Shown here: positions 39,058 to 47,518 of the stretch, one piece after another
How the letters are laid out: the number at the start of each line of letters is the position of its first letter
How positions within the stretch are numbered: position 1 is the stretch's first letter
Source of the DNA: Oscillospiraceae bacterium
Lineage (GTDB): Bacteria; Bacillota; Clostridia; Oscillospirales; Oscillospiraceae
Length of the DNA: 64,000 nt
Assembly (NCBI GenBank): GCA_015067885.1
Contig: SVLO01000008.1
Location: forward strand, 1 to 64,000
Direction: 5' to 3'
Made by a program: the position numbers and the translations under genes
The notes under the pieces: generated by a model
What the model was told of the DNA's origin: nothing
Database searches by the model: none
Seen by the model: the letters and a program-made list of their open reading frames with translations, nothing else

Positions 39058-40281
39058 ATGGCAATCGTAACGCCCTATATCCCCACCAGTATCACCGTCC
39101 ATTTGGGCGCCCCCAGCCAAAATGCGGAGAACGTAACTGTCTCCTTTGCCGACTACATCAAAAACGTAGCCAGCAGCGAGATATACCCCACCTGGGAGCC
39201 GGCGGCCATCCGGGCCAACGTGCTGGCGCAGATCTCCTTCGCCCTGAACCGGGTCTATACCCAGTATTACCGCAGCCGGGGGTATGACTTCGACATCACC
39301 TCCTCCACGGCCTACGACCAAAAGTTTATCCGGGGGCGTAACATCTTTGAAAGCGTGTCGGACATCGTGGACGACGTGTTTGACAGCTATATCCGTCGGC
39401 AGGGCTTTGTGGAGCCGCTGGCGGCCAAGTTCTGCAACGGCACCACCGTGACCTGCGCGGGAATGTCCCAGTGGGGCAGTCAAAACCTTGCCAAGCAGGG
39501 GTACGACTCCATTGCCATTCTGCGCAACTACTACGGCAACGACATCGAGCTGGTCACCGACGTCCCCCTGCAGGACCCCCGGGACAGTTTCCCGGGCCGC
39601 AATATGCGCCGGGGGGACAGCGGGGCAGACGTGCTGGTGGTGCAGGTCATGCTCAACCGCATTTCTCAGGATTACCCCGCCATCCCCAAAATTTGGCCCA
39701 CCGCGGCGGTGTTCGATGCCAATACCGAGCGGGCGGTGCAGAAGTTCCAGCAGATTTTTGGCCTGACCCCGGACGGCATCGTGGGTAAGGCCACGTGGTA
39801 CAAGATGGTGTCCCTCTACAATGCCGTCAACCGCCTGTCGGAGCTTGTCAGTAAAGGTCAGCGCTTTACAGCCGTCAACTTCCGTTACCCCGGCGTCACC
39901 GGCCCGGGCAGCACGGGTCAGGCGGTCAGCGCCCTGCAATATATGCTCAGCGCCATCAGCGAGTTTTACGACGTTATCCCCGACGTGGCGGTGGACGGCA
40001 CCTACGGCCCGGCCACCCAGGAGGCGGTGCGCGCTTTCCAGCGGGCGGCGGGGCTGACCCAGGACGGCATCGCCGGGGAGCAGACGTGGATCATGGTCTA
40101 TCGGGTCTTTGCCAGTTTGGAAAACCGCTATCTGCAAAGTCAGATCCGCTTCCCGGTGGCCACACCCACCGCTGCAACCGGGGAGCCGGTGGACTACGGC
40201 CTGACCGGCCGTATGCGGCAAAATCCCGGGCGGGAGCTTGGCTATGGGCAATCGGACGACAGGGGAGAGGTGCTGGTATGA
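39058..40281 (+). CDS. SpoIID-like motif protein with two peptidoglycan-binding domains (spore cortex related)
   Basis: 'CAGMSQWGSQNLAKQGYDSIAILRNYYGNDIELV' resembles the SpoIID/LytB C-terminal motif; two PG_binding_1 repeats ('FQQIFGLTPDGIVGKATW', 'FQRAAGLTQDGIAGEQTW'). Confidence 0.8.
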   Translation: MAIVTPYIPTSITVHLGAPSQNAENVTVSFADYIKNVASSEIYPTWEPAAIRANVLAQISFALNRVYTQYYRSRGYDFDITSSTAYDQKFIRGRNIFESVSDIVDDVFDSYIRRQGFVEPLAAKFCNGTTVTCAGMSQWGSQNLAKQGYDSIAILRNYYGNDIELVTDVPLQDPRDSFPGRNMRRGDSGADVLVVQVMLNRISQDYPAIPKIWPTAAVFDANTERAVQKFQQIFGLTPDGIVGKATWYKMVSLYNAVNRLSELVSKGQRFTAVNFRYPGVTGPGSTGQAVSALQYMLSAISEFYDVIPDVAVDGTYGPATQEAVRAFQRAAGLTQDGIAGEQTWIMVYRVFASLENRYLQSQIRFPVATPTAATGEPVDYGLTGRMRQNPGRELGYGQSDDRGEVLV

Positions 40282-40844
40282 GAGAGGACGTATTTTTGCT
40301 GGGGCGGCCCATCGAGAGCCTGCAGACCATGCTGCAGCAGTTGTCTTATGGCTATAAGGCGCTGCCCTTTTTGGTGCCGGACGGGCGCTTTGGGGAGGAA
40401 ATGCTGGAGGCGGTGATGGTGTTCCAGCGGGAGTTCGGTCTGCCCGTCACCGGGCGGGTGGACCCGGACACCTGGGACGAGGTGGTGCGCCGGTTTGACG
40501 CGTGGATGGGGGAGCGGGCAAGACCGTACCCCCTGCGGGCCTTCCCGGTGCGGCCCTTCCAATTGGCGATCGGGGACCGGGACGACGTGGCGGTGGTGGT
40601 GCAGACCCTGTTCGGCATCCTGGCCGGGGTGGTGGACGGCATCGGGGACACCGCCCGGGACGGCTGGCACAGCGGCGTGTCGGTGGATAACGTGATGTGG
40701 CTGCAAAAGGTGTCCGGCCTGCCCGTCACCGGGGTGATGGATAAGGCCACGTGGAACCGTCTGGCCCGGCTCTATGACCTGCTGATCGTCCGCCGTCGGG
40801 AGCTGGAACGGGAGGTGCCCCAAACGGCTCGTGAAAAAAAGTAA
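40278..40844 (+). CDS. Peptidoglycan-binding domain-containing protein
   Basis: 'VFQREFGLPVTGRVDPDTWDEV' and 'LQKVSGLPVTGVMDKATWNRL'; ATGA overlap with the upstream gene. Confidence 0.85.
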   Translation: MREDVFLLGRPIESLQTMLQQLSYGYKALPFLVPDGRFGEEMLEAVMVFQREFGLPVTGRVDPDTWDEVVRRFDAWMGERARPYPLRAFPVRPFQLAIGDRDDVAVVVQTLFGILAGVVDGIGDTARDGWHSGVSVDNVMWLQKVSGLPVTGVMDKATWNRLARLYDLLIVRRRELEREVPQTAREKK

Positions 40845-40863
40845 AATTTTCTTCAAAAAAGAC

Positions 40864-40892
40864 TTGCAAAAGCTGAAAGTGTGTGGTATCAT
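40864..40892 (+). promoter_or_regulatory. Promoter of tRNA-Pro
   Basis: TTGCAA - 17 nt - TATCAT. Confidence 0.7.
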
Positions 40893-40924
40893 AACCAAGC
40901 TGTCCGGGTAAGCCGGTCGCATTT

Positions 40925-41001
40925 CCGGGTGTGGCGAAGTTTGGTATCGCGCTTGAATGGGGTTCAAGAGGCCCTGAGTTCGAATCTCAGCACTCGGACC
41001 A
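40925..41001 (+). tRNA. tRNA-Pro (anticodon GGG), CCA encoded
   Basis: Hand fold: acceptor CCGGGTG/CACTCGG, anticodon stem CTTGA/TCAAG with loop ATGGGGT, T-arm CTGAG-TTCGAAT-CTCAG, 3' ACCA. Confidence 0.95.
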
Positions 41002-41004
41002 AAT

Positions 41005-41045
41005 AAGAACGGTAATTTTGATAGAATTACCGTTCTTATTTTTTG
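41005..41045 (+). terminator. Intrinsic terminator after tRNA-Pro
   Basis: AAGAACGGTAATT-TTGATAG-AATTACCGTTCTT followed by a T-run. Confidence 0.9.
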
Positions 41046-41239
41046 CTTAAATCCCTTGGGCTGTATGGGGTCGGGCTTTATATGAAAACGCCACCAAGGT
41101 GAAAATCCCTGATGGCGTATTTTTGCCGCTTTTTATGAGGCTAGCGGATAAAGTGAGCGATGGACTATCGGCAAAAAACTGCATAAAGGTGGTAGCTGAT
41201 TTGTTTCTAAGGCGAGGAAATATCTATTTCGACAAGATG

Positions 41240-41268
41240 TTGTGATGGTTGATTTTGCGTGGTATAAT
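41240..41268 (+). promoter_or_regulatory. Promoter upstream of lipoprotein gene 41345
   Basis: TTGTGA - 17 nt - TATAAT. Confidence 0.6.
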
Positions 41269-41344
41269 ACTCTAGTAGTTATTGCATAATTATCGAACGG
41301 GAAAAGTTAGCACAAAGAGAAACGCGAAGAAGGGAGTTTAGATA

Positions 41345-42238
41345 ATGAGAAAAGTGTCAAAGTGCATTTTTATTTCAGTAATAGGAGCGACTATTTTGTT
41401 GCTGCTAGCATCCTGCGGAGCGCCGGCGGCGAAAAGCGAATCAGATATTCGTGCGGATATATCGGGAAATGACCGTTACTTTTCTGACTATAACCTCACA
41501 TTAGAATCCATGTCCGTCGTCAAAAGACAAACAAACCAAGAGGACAAGACAGATTATGTGTGGATCAGCGTGACGGCAAAAAACAATGATTTTACATACA
41601 ACGCAGATTATGAGCTGATGTATGTTCTATATAATGAGGGGTGGCTGTTAGAAAACTACACGAGATCCACATCTGATTTCACTCCAAATTATTACCCAAC
41701 AGTTGATGATGCTGCAACAGCAATCAATAATTATGCTGATGGATGTACCCTCATAAACACAGTGTCATCAGAGAAGAAAATGACATATCAGTTTAAACGG
41801 GAAGAAACGAAATATTATTTAACCACGGAGTATAGAACAGATTTAGTTTATGAGTTTACCCCGGGTTCAGGATGGAGAGCTTCTATACATGAAACAGAAT
41901 TATCGCATAAACCAGATATTGTGGGAGAATGGATTTATCAAGACGATCTAAGGTATTTCTATGTTAATATTATCAGTGTCGAAGACGAAATAGTTACGTT
42001 GGAATACAATCTCGAAAATGTTCACACCTCCTATAGCGAAACAACAACAAAAAAGACTACTTCTCCGGTTAGAATAGAACTCGGTGGAATACAAAGAACA
42101 GGCTACTCCATTTGCCTTGATCCATATAGCGTATATGGTAATATCCATATTTATGTTGGTGACGAGAATTATGAACTGACTGAAAGCACGGGATGTGGGG
42201 TGAGCTGTGATGGATATTTTTTGAAGAGAACTAGTTGA
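41345..42238 (+). CDS. Hypothetical lipoprotein
   Basis: Signal peptide and lipobox 'ILLLLASCGAP'; AT-rich; no family recognised. Confidence 0.8.
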   Translation: MRKVSKCIFISVIGATILLLLASCGAPAAKSESDIRADISGNDRYFSDYNLTLESMSVVKRQTNQEDKTDYVWISVTAKNNDFTYNADYELMYVLYNEGWLLENYTRSTSDFTPNYYPTVDDAATAINNYADGCTLINTVSSEKKMTYQFKREETKYYLTTEYRTDLVYEFTPGSGWRASIHETELSHKPDIVGEWIYQDDLRYFYVNIISVEDEIVTLEYNLENVHTSYSETTTKKTTSPVRIELGGIQRTGYSICLDPYSVYGNIHIYVGDENYELTESTGCGVSCDGYFLKRTS

Positions 42239-42355
42239 AAGAGTATGTTAAACATATTTATATCCTTAAAGAGTATAGTGCAACTGATAGTTTAAGTGAA
42301 GAGCGCAACCCACTTCACCGAATTTGCGATTCTATTAGAATATACGCACCAATAC

Positions 42356-42398
42356 AAAAACGACAAGTTTCGAAAGGAACTTGTCGTTTTTTCTTTTG
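42356..42398 (+). terminator. Intrinsic terminator
   Basis: AAAACGACAAGTTTCGAAAGGAACTTGTCGTTTTTT. Confidence 0.85.
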
Positions 42399-42472
42399 TT
42401 TGTTTACCCTTGTCTTTTCTGCTACAACTGTAGTATGATGATAGCATATAGATTTGCACAGGAGGCGCGACG

Positions 42473-43657
42473 ATGAAAATATTGGTTTGCAACGTGGGCA
42501 GCACGTCTTTGAAATTCAAGCTGTTTGACATGCCCGGGGACAAGGTACTGGCCGAGGGCAAGGTGGAGCGCGTGGGCCGGACCGACGCCATTTTCCACTA
42601 CGGCAACTGCTCCACCGGGTACAGCGTCAAGCTGGAGGAGCAGAACATTCCCTCCTACGCCGAGGGTATTTTGCAATATTTGGGCTACCTCACCCACCCG
42701 GAGTACGGCGTGATCGCCGACGTGTCGGAGATTGAGCGGGTGGGTTTCAAGACGGTGCTGGCCAAGGGGTTCTACGGCATCCACGAGCTGACGGAGGAGG
42801 TCCTGCAGGCCATGCGGGACTACCTCGTGGTGGCCCCTGCCCACAACGGCCCCTATTTGGAAGCCATCGGTCAGATCCGGCAGGTGCTGCCCGGGGTCAT
42901 GCTGGTGGGCGTGTTTGAGACCGCCTTCCACACCACCATTCCCAAGGCCGAGCGCATCTACGGCATCCCCTACGAGTGGCACGAGAAGTACGGCATCCAA
43001 AAGATGGGCTATCACGGCGCCTCCCACGGCTACGTGGCCGACGTGCTGACCGAACGAAACGGCGGCACCGGCAACGCAATCTCCTGCCATTTGGGCGGCA
43101 GCGGCTCGCTGTGCGCCATTCAGAACGGCATCAGCCTGAATAACAGCTTTGGCTTCTCCCTGCAGGCGGGCCCCATCCACGCAAACCGCATCGGCGACAC
43201 CGACGCCTACGTCATTCCGTACCTGCTGTCCCAGGGCATGAGCATTGAGGACATCACCAAGGGGATGGACAAGCAGGGCGGCCTGCTGGGCATTTCCGGG
43301 GTGAGCAACGACCTGCGGGACGTGCAGCTTGCGGCGGAGGCGGGCAATGAGCGGGCGCAGCTTGCCATTGACGTGTACTGCGCGGGCATCGTGCATTACG
43401 TGGGCGCCTATTACGCCCAGCTGGGCGGGTTGGACCATCTGGCCTTTACCGGCGGTATCGGCGAGAACTCCGACCTTGTCCGGAAGACGGTCTGCCGCGC
43501 GGTGGCCCACTTCGGCATCGTGCTGGACGAGGAGAAGAACGCCGCGCGGGTTGATCAGATTCGGGTGATTTCCGCCCCGGACTCCCGGGTGAAGGTGTGG
43601 GTCATCCCCGCCAACGAGGAGCTGGGCATCGCAAGAAGGACCTACGAATATCGGTAA
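42473..43657 (+). CDS. Acetate kinase family protein (divergent)
   Basis: 'ILVCNVGSTSLKFKLFDMP', 'APAHNGPYLEAI', 'FETAFHTTIPKAERIYGIPYEWHEKYGIQKMGYHGASHGYV', 'FTGGIGENSDLVR'; active-site motifs differ from canonical AckA. Confidence 0.85.
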   Translation: MKILVCNVGSTSLKFKLFDMPGDKVLAEGKVERVGRTDAIFHYGNCSTGYSVKLEEQNIPSYAEGILQYLGYLTHPEYGVIADVSEIERVGFKTVLAKGFYGIHELTEEVLQAMRDYLVVAPAHNGPYLEAIGQIRQVLPGVMLVGVFETAFHTTIPKAERIYGIPYEWHEKYGIQKMGYHGASHGYVADVLTERNGGTGNAISCHLGGSGSLCAIQNGISLNNSFGFSLQAGPIHANRIGDTDAYVIPYLLSQGMSIEDITKGMDKQGGLLGISGVSNDLRDVQLAAEAGNERAQLAIDVYCAGIVHYVGAYYAQLGGLDHLAFTGGIGENSDLVRKTVCRAVAHFGIVLDEEKNAARVDQIRVISAPDSRVKVWVIPANEELGIARRTYEYR

Positions 43658-43666
43658 AGCATAACG

Positions 43667-43700
43667 AAACGGCGGATGGGATCTCCCGTCCGCCGTTTTT
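43667..43700. terminator. Terminator hairpin, copy A of a duplicated pair
   Basis: AAACGGCGGATGGG-ATCT-CCCGTCCGCCGTTTTT. Confidence 0.85.
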
Positions 43701-43839
43701 CCACCTGCGCCGACGATATGCAAATCGCTGCGATTGGCCTTAGCTATTGATTTTTTGAAGGTACAGTGCTATAAATAACTTAAGAAAGGACAAGGGTTTG
43801 CAGGAACCCGGGGCCGGATGAAAAAGGAGAGTCAAAAAG

Positions 43840-45282
43840 ATGAACAGAAAGAGAGTAATAGGGCTGCTGATGAGTGTGGTTTTGATGCTGTCATGCGTGG
43901 CCTGTGGGTTGAGCAACAGAGAAATGGAAGATATCGCGGCGTCGTATATACGTCAAAACACCCAATTTCATCAGGTTACGGTGGATTCGGTCGAGGTACA
44001 TTCGAATACCTGGTTTTCGGCCGAGTGTACTGTGGCGCGCCGTGGCACTTTCTTTGATCTGAGCGGAACGGTCAGAATCAGCCTGACCCGGGTGGAAACA
44101 TTGGATGGCGTAAAATGGGAGCTTAGCGGCGACCCGATCTATTCCAACTGCACAAGCGCGTTCCACGAGCCGGGGGACGAGTATTACCTTTACAACAAGG
44201 GAAACACAACAGAGCTGTTTCAAATCAAGGAGATGACGGAAAACAGCGTGCGGGTCAAAGTGTATGGACACGACTTGGACAGTCCTATGATGTATGCTCC
44301 GGCCCGAGATGAATATTACAATGGCGAGCATACCTGGTCTTTGCGGTATTTGGAGCAACTGCAGTGTTTTGAGTTCGATTATTACGATGTGGGCAAGGAA
44401 TACCGCATTTATCCGGACTGGGTGGAAGTAAGCTTTGAAACTGCGAACGTTGGTGTGCGATACACGGATTACAAACGGGCGGAGTCCGAGAACCCCGAGG
44501 ATTATTGGTGGTTTGAGCGGGCTATGAACGCGGGGCGGACGCAGCCGGACGGTACGCAGGTGGGTGAAGACGAGCCGGTTGTAGAGCCTGACACCCCTCG
44601 GCCGGAGCCTCAGCAGCCGGAGGAGCCTTTGGTTGCGCAGCCTGAAGTGAAAACAGTGACTGGCGACAGCTTTTCTGGAGCGCTTAACACAACGGAACAA
44701 ACGGACTACTACAGTTACACAGCGCCCAGAACCGGTGTGTATTTCTTTGCTTTGGATATTAACGATGTGAACAAAGACTATCAGTTTTCTATTTACAACA
44801 GCAAAAAAGGTCGGGTGGTGCAGATCAAACGCTCTGGAGCAAGGAATGGCAGTTACCAGCGCGGGACCTGCGTTTCTTTGACAGAGGGAGAAACTTACGA
44901 GATACGAGTGGGCGAGGCGTGGAGCGCTTGTTCCTACACCGTTGCGATCATGCAGCCCAACGCGCCCGGACAACTTAGCGGCGAGGTCAGTCGGGGGACG
45001 TTCCGTTTTCCTGAGCAAAAGGACATATACACCTTTGCGCCAGCGGAGTCGGGTACCTATGAGTTTTACTTTGGCGACACAAAATCAGATGGGGACTACA
45101 CCATTACGATTCGTGAAGGGGAGAGCCGTCGGCTCATCAGTACGCGGGTCAAGGCCTTGCAGATCAACGACTGGACCATTGAACTTCCGCTGACAGCGGG
45201 ACAGGTCTATACCGTGGAGCTGGAGCAACTGGTACAGATGCGCGAGTACTCCGTGCGTGTAAGCAAGAAGGCAGAAGAATAA
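43840..45282 (+). CDS. Hypothetical lipoprotein with C-terminal PPC-like beta-sandwich repeats
   Basis: Lipobox 'VVLMLSCVAC'; Pro/Glu-rich linker; two repeats of 'SFSGALNTTEQTDYYSYTAPRTGVYFF' / 'GEVSRGTFRFPEQKDIYTFAPAESGTYEF'. Confidence 0.78.
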   Translation: MNRKRVIGLLMSVVLMLSCVACGLSNREMEDIAASYIRQNTQFHQVTVDSVEVHSNTWFSAECTVARRGTFFDLSGTVRISLTRVETLDGVKWELSGDPIYSNCTSAFHEPGDEYYLYNKGNTTELFQIKEMTENSVRVKVYGHDLDSPMMYAPARDEYYNGEHTWSLRYLEQLQCFEFDYYDVGKEYRIYPDWVEVSFETANVGVRYTDYKRAESENPEDYWWFERAMNAGRTQPDGTQVGEDEPVVEPDTPRPEPQQPEEPLVAQPEVKTVTGDSFSGALNTTEQTDYYSYTAPRTGVYFFALDINDVNKDYQFSIYNSKKGRVVQIKRSGARNGSYQRGTCVSLTEGETYEIRVGEAWSACSYTVAIMQPNAPGQLSGEVSRGTFRFPEQKDIYTFAPAESGTYEFYFGDTKSDGDYTITIREGESRRLISTRVKALQINDWTIELPLTAGQVYTVELEQLVQMREYSVRVSKKAEE

Positions 45283-45288
45283 TAGGCA

Positions 45289-45324
45289 AAGGGCGATGAT
45301 TCAAACAGAATCATCGCCCTTTTA
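45289..45324. terminator. Intrinsic terminator
   Basis: AAAGGGCGATGATTC...GAATCATCGCCCTTTT. Confidence 0.85.
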
Positions 45325-45377
45325 CTGCAAAAGAATATAAAAACACACACTTCTCTGCGGGAACAGGGGAGTGTGTG

Positions 45378-45599
45378 TTATTTGTATGGCCTTTTTTGGT
45401 CGGTCAAGCCGATGATGTAGTCTGCCGACAGATTGTAGTATTTGCAGAGGGTAGCCAAATCATCGATTTTAAGCTCGGCACGACCAACCTCAATATGATT
45501 GTATCCCTGTTGAGATTTGTTCAGTAATCGCCCCAATTCAGCCTGTGACAGGTCGCTGTCCTCGCGCAAACTCCGAAGTCGCTCTCGATAACAGGACAT
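45378..45599 (-). CDS. XRE-family helix-turn-helix transcriptional regulator
   Basis: 'RLRSLREDSDLSQAELGRLLNKSQQGYNHIEVGRAELKIDDLATLCKYYNLSADYIIGLTD'. Confidence 0.93.
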   Translation of the reverse strand: MSCYRERLRSLREDSDLSQAELGRLLNKSQQGYNHIEVGRAELKIDDLATLCKYYNLSADYIIGLTDQKRPYK

Positions 45600-45632
45600 G
45601 GGTATCCCTCCTTTGCGCTGTTAGGTTACCAT

Positions 45633-45677
45633 ACTCGGATATTGAGTATTGACATATACTCAATATCCGAGTAAGAT
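45633..45677. promoter_or_regulatory. Perfect 17-bp inverted repeat (probable XRE operator) overlapping a consensus promoter
   Basis: ACTCGGATATTGAGTAT-TGACAT-ATACTCAATATCCGAGT; TTGACA (45649-45654) -17 nt- TAAGAT (45672-45677) on + strand. Confidence 0.8.
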
Positions 45678-45771
45678 GAGTGTAAAGACACGGCGGAAAA
45701 GCAGGGGCTTTTCTTGCTGGATTGTCTGTCGGGACACACCGGCGTTTCAGTAAAAAAGGGAGGCAATAGAA

Positions 45772-47424
45772 ATGAGAACTCACACGAAAACCCGCTTCGG
45801 GCAATGCAGACGATGGTTGAGCCTGTTGTTGGCAGCAATGATGCTGACGACGCTTGTATCCTGCGGCGGGAAGTCCAATGAGAAGCTTATTGAGGAGCGG
45901 CTCACCACCTTTGCCACCGCTTATAACGGCGGCGATATACAGGGGGTATTGTCCTGCTTCAACATGGAAACGCGAAATGCTTGCCAGGCGATGATAAATT
46001 TGTTAGGTGGTCTTGCAAGTGCAGGTACGGGACTCGGCATTGATCTGAATGATTTGTTTGCCCTTGGGGTGAGTATGGCCCCAGGGGATTTCATGGGACT
46101 GAAAATCAATGAGATCGTGGTTGAAAAGGACGGTAAGCGCGCAACGGCGGCAACAACCATGAAGCTGGTCGACGAAGATGAGGATCAGACAGTGTACTTC
46201 ATCATGGTCTATGAAAACGACGGCTGGTACATTGAGGATATGTCCCTGCAGGCCAATATCGGCTCTTCGCAAACCGGAGTGAATGTTAACGTTCTGAGTG
46301 CGCATGAAGTTGACGATGGATTTTCGGTAATAAATAAGTTTCAAATGAATTCCCAAGCGTACTGTGGAGTAATTAATGCCGAGGGAGAGATTATTTACGC
46401 CACTCCAGTAGGCGAAAGCTTTGTGTGGAAGAGTGCGGGAAATGGTTGCGGGTTTGTCATGCTCGAACCAGACGTAGGAAGAATGTATTACTCATATATT
46501 GTGTTCGACAGTGATGGAAAGAAAACCTTCACAGTGAACGGAGATGTATTTGACTTGATAATTGGTTGCGGTGACGGTCTGCTTTTTGTCTACAAGGATA
46601 CATCCACCATCGAGAAAGAGGAACATTCTTACGGTGTTTTAGATTGCAACGGAAATTGGATTACTCCGCTCACGGCAGGACCGGAACTAATACTGCCGGA
46701 GAGCAAACGAGAGTTTTATAAATACGTTGGCGACGGCGCATTTATGTCGGATGGCAACTTGAATACCTACAATAAACGGTATAGGAATATTTTGTACAAC
46801 AGCCATACAAATTGTGCTTATTTGATTAATTCTGATTATGGGTATATAACGAGTTATCCTGAAGAAGAAGGGGCAGAAAAAACAGATTTGCCAAGAAAGT
46901 ATATTATCAATCCAGATGGAACGGCCGAGGCTATGCCTGAAACGGCCATAGATGTGCGGGATAATTTGGTATGGATGGGAACAGATACGGGTATCCAAAT
47001 TTTGGACAGAGAAACCGGTATTACAAGAGAATATACCGAGTTTCCAATCGACATGATTCGTGCCGTAAAATATGACAGCGATTCCGAAACATTTACAGTG
47101 ATTATACAAGGTGTGGACGGTAAGGTATATTTCACGGTAATCGATAAGGAATGCAATCAGAAGTTTGACCCAATTGTTTCTTATCCTACGGGTTGGAATG
47201 GCATCTATTATATCTATCCTGGCTCAAATGGCAGAATTGCCTATTGCGACGAGAGTGGTGTCTACAAGGTAATCGACACCGACGGAAACGTGATCGTTCC
47301 CAACACCCAGGGGTTCACGAGTATTGGCGCATACAGTGGTGGAATGGCATTGGCAAGCAAGGACCAAAGCTGCTTCTTCCTTGATGTGAACGGACAGGTT
47401 TTGGACATTAAGCTGCCGAACTAA
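45772..47424 (+). CDS. Hypothetical lipoprotein with WG-repeat-like C-terminal region
   Basis: Lipobox 'MLTTLVSCGG'; N-terminal DUF-like domain; later segments 'YGVLDCNGNWITPL', 'VYKVIDTDGNVIVPNTQGFTSIGAYSGGMALASKDQSCFFLDVNG'. Confidence 0.8.
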   Translation: MRTHTKTRFGQCRRWLSLLLAAMMLTTLVSCGGKSNEKLIEERLTTFATAYNGGDIQGVLSCFNMETRNACQAMINLLGGLASAGTGLGIDLNDLFALGVSMAPGDFMGLKINEIVVEKDGKRATAATTMKLVDEDEDQTVYFIMVYENDGWYIEDMSLQANIGSSQTGVNVNVLSAHEVDDGFSVINKFQMNSQAYCGVINAEGEIIYATPVGESFVWKSAGNGCGFVMLEPDVGRMYYSYIVFDSDGKKTFTVNGDVFDLIIGCGDGLLFVYKDTSTIEKEEHSYGVLDCNGNWITPLTAGPELILPESKREFYKYVGDGAFMSDGNLNTYNKRYRNILYNSHTNCAYLINSDYGYITSYPEEEGAEKTDLPRKYIINPDGTAEAMPETAIDVRDNLVWMGTDTGIQILDRETGITREYTEFPIDMIRAVKYDSDSETFTVIIQGVDGKVYFTVIDKECNQKFDPIVSYPTGWNGIYYIYPGSNGRIAYCDESGVYKVIDTDGNVIVPNTQGFTSIGAYSGGMALASKDQSCFFLDVNGQVLDIKLPN

Positions 47425-47482
47425 ATACTGTTAGATGAGCTTTACACGCGATAGCGGTTGAAACACTTGGGAATAAGGAAAG

Positions 47483-47518
47483 AACAACGGCGGACGGGAT
47501 CTCCCATCCGCCGTTGTT
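47483..47518. terminator. Terminator hairpin, copy B of a duplicated pair
   Basis: AACAACGGCGGACGGG-ATCT-CCCATCCGCCGTTGTT. Confidence 0.8.

Noticed and set aside
41046-41239. Possible integrase remnant or att site between tRNA-Pro and the first lipoprotein
   Set aside because: No ORF or recognisable integrase motif, and no repeat of the tRNA 3' end seen; only a weak hairpin (ACGCCA...TGGCGT).
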